Assembly (NCBI GenBank): GCA_037349105.1
Contig: JAYJMM010000090.1
Location: forward strand, 1,848,001 to 1,912,000
Length of the DNA stretch: 64,000 nt
Source of the DNA: Limnomonas spitsbergensis
Lineage: Eukaryota; Chlorophyta; Chlorophyceae; Chlamydomonadales
Reading direction: 5' to 3'
In this document: positions 1-11,524 of the stretch, one piece after another
Layout of the letters: every line of letters begins with the position of its first letter
Position numbering within the stretch: the stretch's first letter is position 1
Position numbers and translations under genes: made by a program
Notes under the pieces: model-generated
Database searches by the model: none
The model's input: only the letters and a program-made list of their open reading frames with translations
Told to the model about the DNA's origin: nothing

Positions 1-114
1 AGAGAGTAATGGACCTGTAAGAAGACCAGCTATTGGGGGAGCCTGACTCCCTCTCTAGCTCTCCATCTCACCATCTTCACGAGTTATGGATTCCTCCCTC
101 TCTTTCCTTCAAAG

Positions 115-3100
115 CTGGCCATGGATGTCACTCCAGAGAAGATGTGCCTGGAGACTGTGGCCCAGGCTGCCGATGTGCTCCGAGCTTCCTCGTCCCTGCT
201 GGCTGTCAGTGAGGATGGATCCAAGATCAAGCGCAAGGAGGTGCGATGGGGGTAGCGTTTCCTGCTCATTCGGGTCTCATCCTAGGTATCTACCAACTGC
301 CGCCTGTCTTGACGCAGGCCCTTCGTGACCTGGCGGTGGTTGCTTATGAAATCGATGAACGCAGCCTGTGCGTGTGGCCTCCTCCACTGGACGCGCATTG
401 ATAACCCTAAAACCTAGATACGTAAACAATAAACACCTCAACCGTATGTTTATAAATCTGGCGTCTCCCCCCGGCACGCCGTGTCTTGACTTAGGCCCTT
501 CGCGACCTGGCGGTGGTCGCTAAGGAGATTGATGAACGCAGCCTGTGCGTGCGGCCTTTGCCGCTCGATGCGCACATTGACAAGCTCGTGATGTTCTTTT
601 CTGAGCACGCACCCGTCAACTGCGTCCGGCTGCGGCGCCACCCCACATCTAAGAGCTTCAAGGGCTCTGCTTTTGTGGAGTTTGAAAGTGTGGAGGCGAT
701 GGAGAGGGTGAGAGCAGGGGGAGGGTGTTTGGGGCCGACCCTTATACTGCACCCAAATTGAGGTAGTGTGGCACCTCCACCCCCCTCCCCCTCCCCCTGT
801 GTGGGGAAGGAAGGGAGGGGGTGAAGTGTGATACCAGCTTCAAGAGGTTCAAGGACTCACAAGCTTGAAGGGATATGAAGAATTGTGTGCCTGGTTTTGA
901 GAATGTTGAGGTTATAGAGAGGGTGGGAGCAGGGGGAGTGTGTGTAGGGGGGCTAAGTGCCACACTACCTCACTTTTAAATTGTAAGGGCTTGTGGATGA
1001 CCTGTGCTTAGGCTTTGAAAATGTGAAGGCGATGGAGAGGGTGAGAGCAGGGGGGGGGGGGGAGTAGGTGCCACACTACCTGAGAGAGGTTCAAGGACTG
1101 AAAGGGAGGGGAGCTGTGTGCTTGTGTTTGGAGTGTTGAGGCAATGGAGCCTGAGGCTAGGGGTAGTGTGTGGGCCGTCCCTAAGACTGCAGCCAAATTG
1201 AACAACTTGGAGGGCATCTGGGGATCTGTGCGAGAGCCATTTAGCTGGAATGCAAGGGCACCCTGCTTCGAGTTCAGGGCAACTGACAAATAACCAACTG
1301 GCTAACGAAAGTTAAGCAACTGCTCTCCCCCTAGGTGCATGCCATGCAACGGAATTGTGAGGATGCTCCACTGTCAGCGTAGGCCATCGGACAAGTTACT
1401 AACTGACTTACAGAAGTTAACCAACATGTCCCCCCTAGGTGCATACCATGCAACTGGAATGCGAGGGAGCTCCTCTTTGCATGGAGGCTAAGGAAGCGTT
1501 CCAGGCCCTGACTAACCTACTGACTGACTAACCAACTAACTGACTAACTGAAGTCAACCAACGTCCTCCCCTAGGTGCATACCAAGCAACTGGAAGACGA
1601 AGGTGCTCCGCTGCCAGTTCAGGCTATTGGACAGGACTAACTGACTAACTGAAGTTAACCAACATGTTCCCCGAAGGTGCATACCATGCAGCTGGAATAT
1701 GAGGGAGCTCCTCTTCGCATGGAAGCTAAGGAGGCGTACCAGGCCCGCAAGAAGGCAGAGAGGCAGGCAGGCACAGCGCCCGCTGAGGCCCCGGATGCAA
1801 CGGCGGCGGCCGACGGGACCGCTGTTGCTGCTACGGCGGTTGACGGGGCGGTCGTGGACGACTCTGACGGCGAGGAGATGGACGAGGGGGATACTTCAAT
1901 GCCGGAGGCTGCGGGCGGCGGGAGGAAGCGTGGGCGCACGTCGACGGGCGGCGATGAGGCGCCCAAGGCAAAGGTGGCCAAGGAGGGAGATGGCGCCAAG
2001 GAGGGGGATGCGGCGGCGGCGGCAGGCGGGGACAGCAAGCGCAGCATGACGTTCCATGCAGGTGAGAGCGGATGCTGTAGGAGATCTTGAAAAATATATC
2101 ATGTTTTGTCGAAGAATGTTCTGGACCGAGTGCTTTTTAAACGCGCCGGGCTGGACTCGGCCATCCATGATACGGTCATATTTGTTGAACGAATTGGCTC
2201 GCAAGAAAAATAGGAAATAAAGGAACTGCGCACCTCGGAAGGAGGCCTCCCACGGGGGGCCAGCTTGTCCACCTCGCTGTTAAGGCTGCGCTGCCTGAGC
2301 CAGCAGATTTGCCACACGCTGGTCTAGGTCCCTTGGCATGGGTCCTAATCACCTCTTCATGCACCCAAGTCACACCTCCATGTGCCCAGCTCACCCTCTC
2401 ATGCACTTCAGTCACCCCTCCATACGCCCGGCACCCACCCTGTGCCCCCCCCCCCTCTTTACCACCATGCACCTGGCTCGCCCCGACTGTGCGCCCTGCT
2501 CACCCCCACCATGCCTTTCCCCTCTCCACCACCATGCACCTGGCTCACCCTCACCATGCACTTGGCTCACCTCCACTTTGGGCCCCGCTCACCCTCACCA
2601 TGCGTTCCCACCACCGCCACCATGTGCCCCTCCCCTCTCCACCACCATGCACCTGGCTCACCCTCACCTTGTGTCTTGCTCACCGCGGCCATGCACCCCA
2701 CTCACCCCCACCATGCGTCCCCCCCCTGCCATGCCCCTTGCTCACCGTCTCCATGCCCACTCCTGCTCACCCCCATCATGCCCATTCTCGCTCACCCCCA
2801 TCATGCCCATTCTCGCTCACCTCCGTCATGCTCATATTCCTGCTCGTCCTGCAGGCCAGCTGGTCCACTTCACCATGGAGGCAGCGCTGCCCAAGTCGGT
2901 GGATACATCATGCCCATTCTCGCTCACCTCCCCCATGCCCACTCTCACTCGCCCCCGCCATGCCCATTCTCGCTCACCCCCGCCTTGCTCTTATTCCCCC
3001 TCGTCCTGCAGGCCAGCTGGTCCATTTCACCATGGAGGCAGCGCTGCCTGAGTCGGTGGACGTGCGTACGCTGGTGACCATGTTGGGGGGCAAGGAGCGC

Positions 3101-4571
3101 ATCAGGTTCCTTGAGCTGAACGAGGTGTGTGTGGGTGTGGGTGGAGTGGTTGATGGTTGAAGGTTTAGTGTAACCCAGAACCCTTAACCCATGCTGGGGG
3201 GCAAAGAGCGCATCAGGTTCCTTGAGCTGAACGAGGTAGGTGTCCTTTTGAGGTCAGTGTGCTTATGGATGGAAGGGATTAGGGTTTAGGGCTTAAGTTA
3301 ACCCATGCTGGGGGGCAGGGAGCTTTGCAGCCAAGGGTTGGATAAGCTGGTCCATCGTCCCACGGGCATACGGTATGTCTTGATTTTTTTTGGATGTACT
3401 CGAGTAGTAAACTATGAAAGCAAATGACTGAATGCGTGCTACTCTTATGAATGGCTGCGTAGGACAAGATGACGGGCATCATCCGGTTTGCAAAGCCCGA
3501 GCTGTGCAGCCAAGGCCTGGAGGAGTTCTTGGCCAAGGCCGAGGCGGAGCGCACCATGGCTGGCACGCGGGCAGAGTGGCGCAAGGTGGAGGGCGAGGAG
3601 GAAAAGGAGTACTACACGAGGGTGAGCGGCATTGGGGGAGGACCCTAAACCCTAAACTAGAGCGGCATAGGAGATGAGCAAGCTCAATTCCTGCTACCAT
3701 GCACAGCCAGGACCATCAATGGTGCAGCCATGCCACCCTCCTATGTGAGGGGTGCAGGAACATGGAGCCCAGTGATCTAGATAGGGAGAGAGAGGGATAG
3801 TTTTGTGGGTTTTATCCCTCAACCTCTGCATTTCACAGGTGCAGTTCCTGCCACGAACCCCCGTGCATGGCCTACGCATTTACTGAAATAGCTGCAGGCA
3901 GGATGCAAGCGCCCCAGGGTGGCCATGTGTCCTTGCATAGAATGAACGGTTCACTCGGCAAAACATACCAAATCTTAACCTTTACCCATACGCACGCATA
4001 GGAAAGTTGATATCATGGCAGATCATTTTGCTGGTATGATGTGATATCCCAAAAATCATATCGTGCAGCCTTGGTGTCGCAGGCTCAGGCACGATAAGTA
4101 GGTTGCCACGCGGGTTAAGGATTAGCCCGTGGTGGAGCCCGCTTTGCGGTTTAGCGCCTCACCTGTGTGGGACCCAAATTTAATTCTTGGGGCGGGGCCC
4201 CTTTTTAATATACTATATGCTTAAAAATAATCCCTCCCCCCCCTTACCTGGAGGGCCAGGCCCTAAACCCTAAACCCTTAGCAGGAAAAGAATCCTTAAA
4301 TATAGGGTTAATTGATCTAATAAATCAATACCGTAAACCCTAAATTGATAAATGTTACACCCCCAAACTATTGACCTTGAACCCTGCTGATTTTCAGGCC
4401 CAGACAGCGCACGAGAACCGGGTCACCACGGGGGGGCGAGGAAGCTTCGGCGGTGGGCGAGGAGGCGGTGGGCGGGGAGGCGGCGGGCGGGGCGGTGGTG
4501 GGCGAGGTGGCGGCGGGCGGGGCGGCCGAGGGGGCCGAGGCAGGGGCGGCGGCGGGCGAGGGAGGCATTGA
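115..4571 (+). CDS. La (SSB) RNA-binding protein, 3' six exons; N-terminus outside window
   Basis: La proteins bind the 3' UUU-OH of new RNA polymerase III transcripts in the nucleus. Exons read from splice signals and phase: 115-240, 495-707, 1677-2061, 3012-3124, 3463-3621, 4398-4571 (TGA 4569-4571). All phases join (0,0,0/1,1/0,0,0), giving about 389 residues. Exon 115-240 encodes the end of the La motif (ASSSLLAVSEDGSKIKRK). Exon 2 and the start of exon 3 form RRM1 (RSLCVRPLP near the RNP2 position, then KGSAFVEF as RNP1). An acidic, Ala-rich linker follows. Exons 4-5 look like the C-terminal xRRM (QLVHFTMEA, DKMTGIIRFAKPE). The last exon is almost wholly an RGG box ending GRGRH. The donors begin gtgcga, gtgaga, gtgaga, gtgtgt and gtgagc. 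The assignment rests on recognised family motifs; the RGG tail is unusual for La. Confidence 0.85.
318..400 (+). repeat. Decayed upstream copy of the La exon at 495-707 (acceptor plus exon start)
   Basis: A cag acceptor ends at 317 and is followed by a near copy of the first ~83 bases of the exon that begins at 495 (ALRDLAVVAYEIDERSLCV against ALRDLAVVAKEIDERSLCV). The copy runs into TGA after ...LDAH, so it cannot replace the real exon. It is a tandem duplicate of intron end plus exon start. Confidence 0.8.
893..1165 (+). repeat. Three decayed copies of the La exon 495-707 donor end
   Basis: The exon end and donor at about 680-760 (GAGTTTGAAAGTGTGGAGGC, then gagagg|gtgagagcaggggg) recur at about 893-975, 1013-1080 and 1126-1165 with growing divergence. 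The copies keep the order exon end, gtgagagcag-type donor, G-run. They occupy most of the first half of the intron 708-1676. Confidence 0.75.
1335..1632 (+). repeat. Three upstream copies of the La exon-1677 acceptor and exon start
   Basis: Copies begin after ctag acceptors at 1335, 1439 and 1575. Each repeats the start of the exon at 1677 (GTGCATACCATGCAGCTGGA) and is separated by related actgactaactgaagttaacc tracts. The copy at 1439-1511 is closest to the real exon; the others diverge after about 45 bases. The true exon is taken as 1677 because only it stays open to the next donor. Confidence 0.8.
2339..2851 (+). repeat. Pyrimidine-rich intronic tandem repeat upstream of a La acceptor
   Basis: Degenerate repeats around the words CACCATGCACCTGGCTCACC and CTCACCCCCACCATGC fill the intron 2062-3011 from about 2339 to the ctgcag acceptor. 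The tract is C-rich on the sense strand, like an over-extended polypyrimidine tract. Open frames across it (His, Pro and Ser-rich) are low-complexity artefacts. Confidence 0.75.
2855..2903 (+). repeat. Duplicate of the La acceptor/exon start at 3012
   Basis: The segment tcgtcctgcag plus about 49 bases of exon at 2844-2903 is repeated at 3001-3060 with few changes (ALPKSVDT against ALPESVDV). Only the second copy continues to a donor (3124). The intervening ~100 bases are C-rich repeat. Confidence 0.8.
3189..3335 (+). repeat. Donor-side copies of the La exon 3012-3124
   Basis: The last ~47 bases of the exon (ATGTTGGGGGGCAAGGAGCG ... CTGAACGAG) plus donor recur at 3189-3238, where the donor reads gtaggt. 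The start of the block recurs again at about 3303-3320 (atgctggggggcagggag). These are tandem duplicates of an exon end with its 5' splice site. Confidence 0.8.
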
Positions 4572-5737
4572 GTGGGGGCGGGCGCTGCGGGGGCTACGGA
4601 GGCACCCTGCACAGAGGAAGATGTGCGGTGCTGAAAGAAAGACACCTAGGTACCGCAGGGGCGTGTGAGGGTTCAGGAAGCAGTGCGGCATGGATGCGGC
4701 GTACCCTGCTGCATCGCCAGTACTCCCATGTAGGAGGTCCGGTTGGGATGGAGGGGGGGTTCCTCCAGCATGGCGGCATTAGGTCTGTCAATTGGACTGA
4801 CTGAACCTGATATGTCATGACGTCCCAATGATTACGAGAAGTCAATGAAATTACACCATCTCTGGAGCGCTCAATTACAACCACTTCGGAAATATGAGCC
4901 TGATGCCATCAAATATGAAGTACGGCATGAGGAGTCCGATTCCACCATATGTAAATTCGGACCTAACAGTAGAATGTTTATGACGTAACACTTCTGGGCT
5001 CTGCCCAAAAAGGTTCGACCGCGGGGTCCTAGCAGTAAATGTAATAAGGTAAATATGGTTAACTGCGTGTCAATGTGCACTAATAGCACTGGTACCAGGA
5101 AAGGGGGTAGTCGAGTAAAGTAAATAATACCTTCGGTTCCGGAATATATCCGGGATACGGAATAGGGACCTAATACGCCCGATGCAAATCAGTGTCTACA
5201 CAATTAGGGGGGGGCGTTGAGACCTGTCTTTCAAACTTGTTTTATACCTCTGTCATGTAACCACTCTGTGAGCTTAGAAAGCGTTACAATTTGTCAAAAT
5301 CGGTAAGTCTAAAGCCATGACCATCATTTTTTTAAATTGACTACCGGTACTTCCTTAAATTGACCAGTCTCATGGAATAGGCCCTCATCACACAACAAAT
5401 AAAAAGTTTTAAATCTTCTCATCCCTTATAATAGTATCTCCTACCGGAATCAAATTGAATAGAGCAACTGCATCGAAAGTTAGAGCTTGCTCACGTCTCA
5501 GCGAGCGCCACACCCGGTATTGTTTCAAACGGTATCCAGAGCATTTGCGGAATCTGTCCGATGCATGCGGGTGGGGGAGGGTGAGTGACGTAGACGTACG
5601 ATAAACCCGAGTCCAGAAGCTAAGCACTGCTACCCTTCCACAAGGCTTTACATGTAGAATTTGGTAAGTCTCAGTCGAGGTTATATTATCAGGCTACCTG
5701 ACTGTCCCACTATACAACTCCAGCCTAGTCCTGGCCT
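4572..5737. other. Intergenic stretch, no gene seen
   Basis: After the La stop codon the sequence becomes AT-richer. It has no convincing ORF, splice pattern or tandem array. The short open frames here lack recognisable domains. Confidence 0.5.
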
Positions 5738-6003
5738 ACCGTAAAACGCCTTAGGGTCCGCGCACCCCCCAAAAAACATTTCTTTTTTTTCGTCGCGCAG
5801 CTAAAAAGAATTTAAAAACGGCCGCGCAGCAGCAGCTTTTTTAAACTTATTTTATTTATCGCCGCGTAGGGGTCATTTCAACCACTATTCGCCTCTCCGC
5901 GCAGCGATGACGACGGAAACCCGCGTTCATCTCCGCGCATCGCTGGTCATATTATGATTATATAATTAATTATTTTTGAGCGAAGTGAAAGGCATTCTAC
6001 GGT
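5738..6003. mobile_element. MITE-like element, copy 1
   Basis: The left end reads ACCGTAAAACGCCTT and the right end reads AAGGCATTCTACGGT, which are imperfect inverted repeats of about 15 bases. The interior is AT-rich with repeated gcgcagc/ccgcgcag words and has no ORF. A diverged relative with the same layout lies at 6170-6464. No clear target-site duplication was found. Confidence 0.5.
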
Positions 6004-6169
6004 ATTGGCATTCCCCTCAAGCCCCATCTGAGCATCTCAAGAGTCCAACAGACCAACAAACCAACACTAGCTCATCAGCTATTGGAACCGTACCAGTGAG
6101 TCAATTACGAGCCCCTTATCCCCCCTAGGGCCTTAGACAGCTTCTATACCTATGCATATACCTTTATGT

Positions 6170-6464
6170 CGTAAAACCAGATAGGGTCTGCGCCCCCTTC
6201 TAAACAATAATTTAAACTTTCGTTGTGCGAAGCCAAACAAATAAAAATAAAATCGCATTTTTGTTTGCAGATCATTTAATTTAACGCCGCTCATCAGGTA
6301 CAATAATATTAATACACCTGGCTGACACTCCGCGCAACGGCACCTGGCTGGGCACCTGGATGACACTCCGCGCAACGGCGATTTTTGAATTTATATTAAC
6401 GGGCATCCAGGTCCGTGCACCCGAATCATAAATTATGTTTGAGCGAAATCTACCCGGTTTTACG
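6170..6464. mobile_element. MITE-like element, copy 2
   Basis: The terminal inverted repeats are CGTAAAACC and GGTTTTACG. It shares with the element at 5738-6003 the inner words gggtctgcgccc/gggtccgcgcac near the left end, gagcgaa near the right end, and ctccgcgca repeats inside. It is non-coding. Confidence 0.5.
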
Positions 6465-6930
6465 TTAAGGTATTTGTTGATCGGCTACCTTAAGGTGGAG
6501 TGCAGAGAGCTGCGGTACAGAATACGTGAGGCTCCATAAGGATAGGCAGCGACGAAAAACACGGCTTAATACGGCATTACCATCCCTACACACGATTGCA
6601 TGGCATTAACGTCCATGTACATGACCGCATGACAAAGTTCGGACGAGCAACAAAGGGTGACCAATCAAAGGATATAGTATGCGCACCATCCCTTCTCTAC
6701 CTCACCAAGCGTATTTTCATATACCTATACTACCTATACATGGTATATCTTTGTGTCACTGTTAAGACTCACATGCCCACTACCATTGCATGCAAATGAT
6801 GTTTGCAGCCCCTCATTTGCACTAGCCATGGATAAATGAAAGGTACCAGACAACCATAGTAACCCCTTAGTGCCCATGCCTTGCCATGATATGGGCCAGA
6901 TAGAGGCCTTAGAGCTAAGCTAGGTAGACT
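6465..6930. other. Non-coding stretch before the satellite
   Basis: I see no gene, repeat array or RNA gene here. The sequence gradually turns into the GGGCTGGGCT-type repeats that begin near 6960. Confidence 0.4.
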
Positions 6931-7050
6931 AGTGGGCATGGCTAAGGCTAAAGGATGGGGTAAGTTGGGCTGTTGGGCAGGGCTCGACTGGGCTAGGTTC
7001 GTTAGGCCATGGTTGGGCTGGGCCGGGGTGGACTGGGCAGGGACGCTGGG

Positions 7051-9590
7051 TAGGGCAAAGCAGGGCTGGGCTGGGCTGGGCTGGGCTGGGCTGAGCAGGG
7101 CAGGGCAGGGCAAGACAGGGCAGGACAGGGCTGTGCTGTGCTGTGCTGTGCTGTGCTGTGCTGTGCTGTGCTGTGCTGTGCTGTGCTGTGCTGTGCTGTG
7201 CTGTGCTGTGCTGTGCTGTGCTGTGCTGTGCTGTGCTGTGCTGTGCTGTGCTGTGCTGTGCTGTGCTGTGCTGTGCTGTGCTGTGCTGTGCTGTGCTGTG
7301 CTGTGCTGTGCTGTGCTGTGCTGTGCTGTGCTGTGCTGTGCTGTGCTGTGCTGTGCTGTGCTGTGCTGTGCTGTGCTGTGCTGTGCTGTGCTGTGCTGTG
7401 CTGTGTGCTTGCTGTGTGCTTGCTGTGTGCTTGCTGTGTGCTTGCTGTGTGCTTGCTGTGTGCTTGCTGTGTGCTTGCTGTGTGCTTGCTGTGTGCTTGC
7501 TGTGCTGTGCTGTGCTGTGCTGTGCTGTGCTGTGCTGTGCTGTGCTGTGCTGTGCTGTGCTGTGCTGTGCTGTGCTGTGCTGTGCTGTGCTGTGCTGTGC
7601 TGTGCTGTGCTGCGCTGCGCTGTGCTGCGCTGTGCTGCGCTGTGTGTGTTGCGCTGTGTTGCGCTGTGCTGTGTGCTTGCTGTGTGCTTGCTGTGCTGTG
7701 CTGTGCTGTGCTGTGCTGTGCTGTGCTGTGCTGTGCCGTGCCGTGCCGTGCCGTGCCGTGCCGTGCCGTGCCGTGCCGTGCCGTGCCGTGCCGTGCCGTG
7801 CCGTGCCGTGCCGTGCCGTGCCGTGCCGTGCCGTGCCGTGCCGTGCCGTGCCGTGCCGTGCCGTGCCGTGCCGTGCCGTGCCGTGCCGTGCCGTGCCGTG
7901 CCGTGCCGTGCCGTGCCGTGCCGTGCCGTGCCGTGCCGTGCCGTGCCGTGCCGTGCCGTGCCGTGCCGTGCCGTGCCGTGCCGTGCCGTGCCGTGCCGTG
8001 CCGTGCCGTGCCGTGCCGTGCCGTGCCGTGCCGTGCCGTGCCGTGCCGTGCCGTGCCGTGCCGTGCCGTGCCGTGCCGTGCCGTGCCGTGCCGTGCCGTG
8101 CCGTGCCGTGCCGTGCCGTGCCGTGCCGTGCCGTGCCGTGCCGTGCCGTGCCGTGCCGTGCCGTGCCGTGCCGTGCCGTGCCGTGCCGTGCCGTGCCGTG
8201 CCGTGCCGTGCCGTGCCGTGCCGTGCCGTGCCGTGCCGTGCCGTGCCGTGCCGTGCCGTGCCGTGCCGTGCCGTGCCGTGCCGTGCCGTGCCGTGCCGTG
8301 CCGTGCCGTGCCGTGCCGTGCCGTGCCGTGCCGTGCCGTGCCGTGCCGTGCCGTGCCGTGCCGTGCCGTGCCGTGCCGTGCCGTGCCGTGCCGTGCCGTG
8401 CCGTGCCGTGCCGTGCCGTGCCGTGCCGTGCCGTGCCGTGCCGTGCCGTGCCGTGCCGTGCCGTGCCGTGCCGTGCCGTGCCGTGCCGTGCCGTGCCGTG
8501 CCGTGCCGTGCCGTGCCGTGCCGTGCCGTGCCGTGCCGTGCCGTGCCGTGCCGTGCCGTGCCGTGCCGTGCCGTGCCGTGCCGTGCCGTGCCGTGCCGTG
8601 CCGTGCCGTGCCGTGCCGTGCCGTGCCGTGCCGTGCCGTGCCGTGCCGTGCCGTGCCGTGCCGTGCCGTGCCGTGCCGTGCCGTGCCGTGCCGTGCCGTG
8701 CCGTGCCGTGCCGTGCCGTGCCGTGCCGTGCCGTGCCGTGCCGTGCCGTGCCGTGCCGTGCCGTGCCGTGCCGTGCCGTGCCGTGCCGTGCCGTGCCGTG
8801 CCGTGCCGTGCCGTGCCGTGCCGTGCCGTGCCGTGCCGTGCCGTGCCGTGCCGTGCCGTGCCGTGCCGTGCCGTGCCGTGCCGTGCCGTGCCGTGCCGTG
8901 CCGTGCCGTGCCGTGCCGTGCCGTGCCGTGCCGTGCCGTGCCGTGCCGTGCCGTGCCGTGCCGTGCCGTGCCGTGCCGTGCCGTGCCGTGCCGTGCCGTG
9001 CCGTGCCGTGCCGTGCCGTGCCGTGCCGTGCCGTGCCGTGCCGTGCCGTGCCGTGCCGTGCCGTGCCGTGCCGTGCCGTGCCGTGCCGTGCCGTGCTGTG
9101 CCGTGCCGTGCCGTGCCGTGCCGTGCCGTGCCGTGCCGTGCCGTGCCGGGCCGGGCCGTGCCGTGCCGTGCCGGGCCGGGCCGTGCCGTGCCGTGCCGGG
9201 CCGGGCCGGGCCGGGCCGGGCCGGGCCGTGCCGGGCCGGGCCGTGCCGTGCCGGGCCGGGCCGGGCCGGGCCGGGCTGGGCTGGGCTGGGCTGGGCTGGG
9301 CTGGGCTGGGCTGGGCTGGGCTGGGCTGGGCTGGGCTGGGCTGGGCCCGGCTGGGCTGGGCCCGGCTGGGCTGGGCTGGGCTGGGCTGGGCTGGGCTGGG
9401 CCCGGCTGGGCTCGGCTGGGCTCGGTTGGGATCGGCTCGGCTGGGCTCGGCTTGGCTGGGCTTGGCTGGGCTCGGCTGGGCTCGGGCGTGCTGTGCTCTG
9501 CTGTGCTGTGTTGTGCTGTAATGTGCTTTGCTGTAATGTGCTGTGCTGTAATGTGCTTTAATGTGCTGTAATGTGCTGTGCTGACAGCAT
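7051..9590. repeat. Pentanucleotide satellite, C(C/T)G(T/G)G blocks
   Basis: One 5-bp unit occurs in successive near-pure blocks. CTGGG/CAGGG runs at 7051-7128 and CTGTG at about 7129-7405. A TGCTTGCTGTG-type variant lies at 7405-7500, then CTGTG with CTGCG variants at 7500-7735. CCGTG follows at 7736-9145 (282 units, one CTGTG variant at 9096), then mixed CCGGG/CCGTG to about 9275, CTGGG/CTCGG to about 9485, and CTGTAATGTG to 9590. Five is not a multiple of three and the unit makes no stop codon, so all three + frames stay open for about 800 codons. Those ORFs are not genes. Confidence 0.97.
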
Positions 9591-9599
9591 GGGAGAGGG

Positions 9600-11146
9600 A
9601 TTTTTCTTTTGCTAGGACTTTACAAGGTGTGAGACCGGCCGCCCAACCCTAAACAACTGAGAGGTGGAGGTTGACCTAGGGTTTACCTCTAGTTGGGCCA
9701 TGTACTGCCCACAAGGGCTGAAGGCTATGCCCCCGGTCGGGCAGGTAGTGGTTATCCTGTATTTAAAGATTTTTTAGTCTGAATGCATGTATGGCTAAGG
9801 CAGCATTCCGATCCGGGCAGGTAGTGGTTAATCTGCAAATGAAATGGATAACAAACAGGTTTGCCTTGCTTTACAAATAATAAAATCAAGAAAGGGCTGT
9901 TCCCCCGGCAGGTTGGAATATCTGCCATTCTGCACAAGTGCAAAGGGAATGGACCCAGTTGAACTATTCAGACTCTCAATTCGCCTTAAGAAAGAAGCTC
10001 CCGACAACTACTGCAGTCCAGGTCCAATCCATGTAGCTGAGATTTGATTTGGAAATAAGTCTTAAGGCTGGACTACGTCAACAGGCGGAACAGCTCCATC
10101 TTATTGCATCTTCAGCTTGACGAAATGAAAATGCTTCAAGCATGGTCTCATTTCAGCATGCACTAAGGGACCCAACCAAAGTGTGGATCTCCAAGGTATG
10201 TCCACCAAGGCATTGAGGGAACAGACAATGGTGGGGATGCAGCTAATATAATTCACATCTTCATAAAAGCACCAGAATATAGTAATGAGTTGAACCTCAT
10301 TGACCCCCTGGGTACTGGGTAACGCCTCCCCCCCCCTACCTTGAGGGACCAAGCCTTCTTGTGTATGTTGAAGGCAAACTAGGCAGACAGCAGGATAGCC
10401 GTACTTACCATACTTCCTGGAGACCATCAGGATGCCTGCCTCAGGGAGGGAAGCGGGAGAAGGGGATAGAAGATGGGAAGAGGATGAAATAAATAAAGGA
10501 TGAGAATAAACACCACACCTATTTACATCATGCCATCTGCACCTACTGCACCAGACCTGCACTGTACCCTCCATCACTGCTGTCACAACACTGGCACGAC
10601 CCCATTTCGTGGCAGTGGCGTGGCTGATGGTAGCAACTGGGATATGGTCAGGCCTTTGGGGTAGGCGATTAGGCATGGTGGAGTTTCTGATGGACCTGCC
10701 TGAAGACTTGCTGGCCACCAGGCCCTGTGGCAGCCTCGCCTCCCTCCCTTCTGAGATGACTGTCAAGACGCTGGCTTGCACAGCGGGCGGGCGCAGGGCA
10801 AACTACTGATGCCATAGTGCCATGCCTGTTAGGTGCAAGCATGGAGTGGCGGGTTTCTGTACCAGCTCGGACGTTGAAAAGCTAGTGATGCTCGAGTCCT
10901 TCCTGCGCTCATTCAAACCAAACGCGCGGCTCTGACGCATGGCGGGTCGAACATCGCCTACGGTCAATGCGAGCTTTGAAGCATGAACTCAAGCTCGGAG
11001 GCCCTATCTCCCATTGATTTCGATACAATTTGCTGTATTAAGTGTGGAGTAAAGGATAATGCTGATAACTGATTGAATGACCTCGCTGAAAGCTTGACTG
11101 AGGTGACGCGATACCCGGAGAAGATGCAGCTTACCGCGCCCTTACT
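9600..11146. other. Non-coding or unrecognised stretch
   Basis: A 226-codon minus-strand frame (10101-10781) lies here but has no recognisable domain, low-complexity composition and no supporting splice context. I see no RNA gene or repeat array. Confidence 0.4.
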
Positions 11147-11524
11147 ATGCCATTAGCTTGTCATTATGGTTACCATTGGGAGGTCCGGGCCCAAGACGGG
11201 ATGGTTTTATGCCCCTTTAAGATGGTGTGGCGAGAAGATAAGGCACAGTACTGGCTAGATGTGAAGGAGGAGACCCTAGCTCATGAATATGCCATGGCTG
11301 TCACTAACCCAGGGGAGTTTGCTGCGGTGGGTGATCTTCGAGTGTTGCCACAGCAGATGTCGGCTCCGGCCACTGCGGCAGCAACCATGGGGGAAGGTAG
11401 AGAGCATAGGGTGAGGAATTCTCGTGAGGAAGGAGCGGCAAGTTGTAGAGGCAGCCAAAGCCAAGGCAATGGAGGAGATGCGAAACGCATGCGCGTTGCA
11501 AGCAAAGGAGGGAAGGGAAAGTAG
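11147..11524 (+). CDS. Unrecognised 125-residue ORF
   Basis: An ATG-started frame with a mixed, protein-like first 70 residues (aromatic-rich around FKMVWREDKAQYWLDV) and a basic tail ending KRMRVASKGGKGK, which resembles a nuclear localisation signal. No family is recognised. It is isolated between a satellite and a minisatellite, so it may be the tail of a decayed mobile-element gene. Confidence 0.25.
   Translation: MPLACHYGYHWEVRAQDGMVLCPFKMVWREDKAQYWLDVKEETLAHEYAMAVTNPGEFAAVGDLRVLPQQMSAPATAAATMGEGREHRVRNSREEGAASCRGSQSQGNGGDAKRMRVASKGGKGK

Noticed and set aside
6932..9571. Three overlapping + frames of ~800-880 codons (LCCAV / PCRAV repeats)
   Set aside because: They are a stop-free pentanucleotide satellite read in all three frames; there is no unique sequence, domain or splice context.
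10101..10781. 226-codon minus frame
   Set aside because: No domain, irregular composition, no splice or neighbour support.
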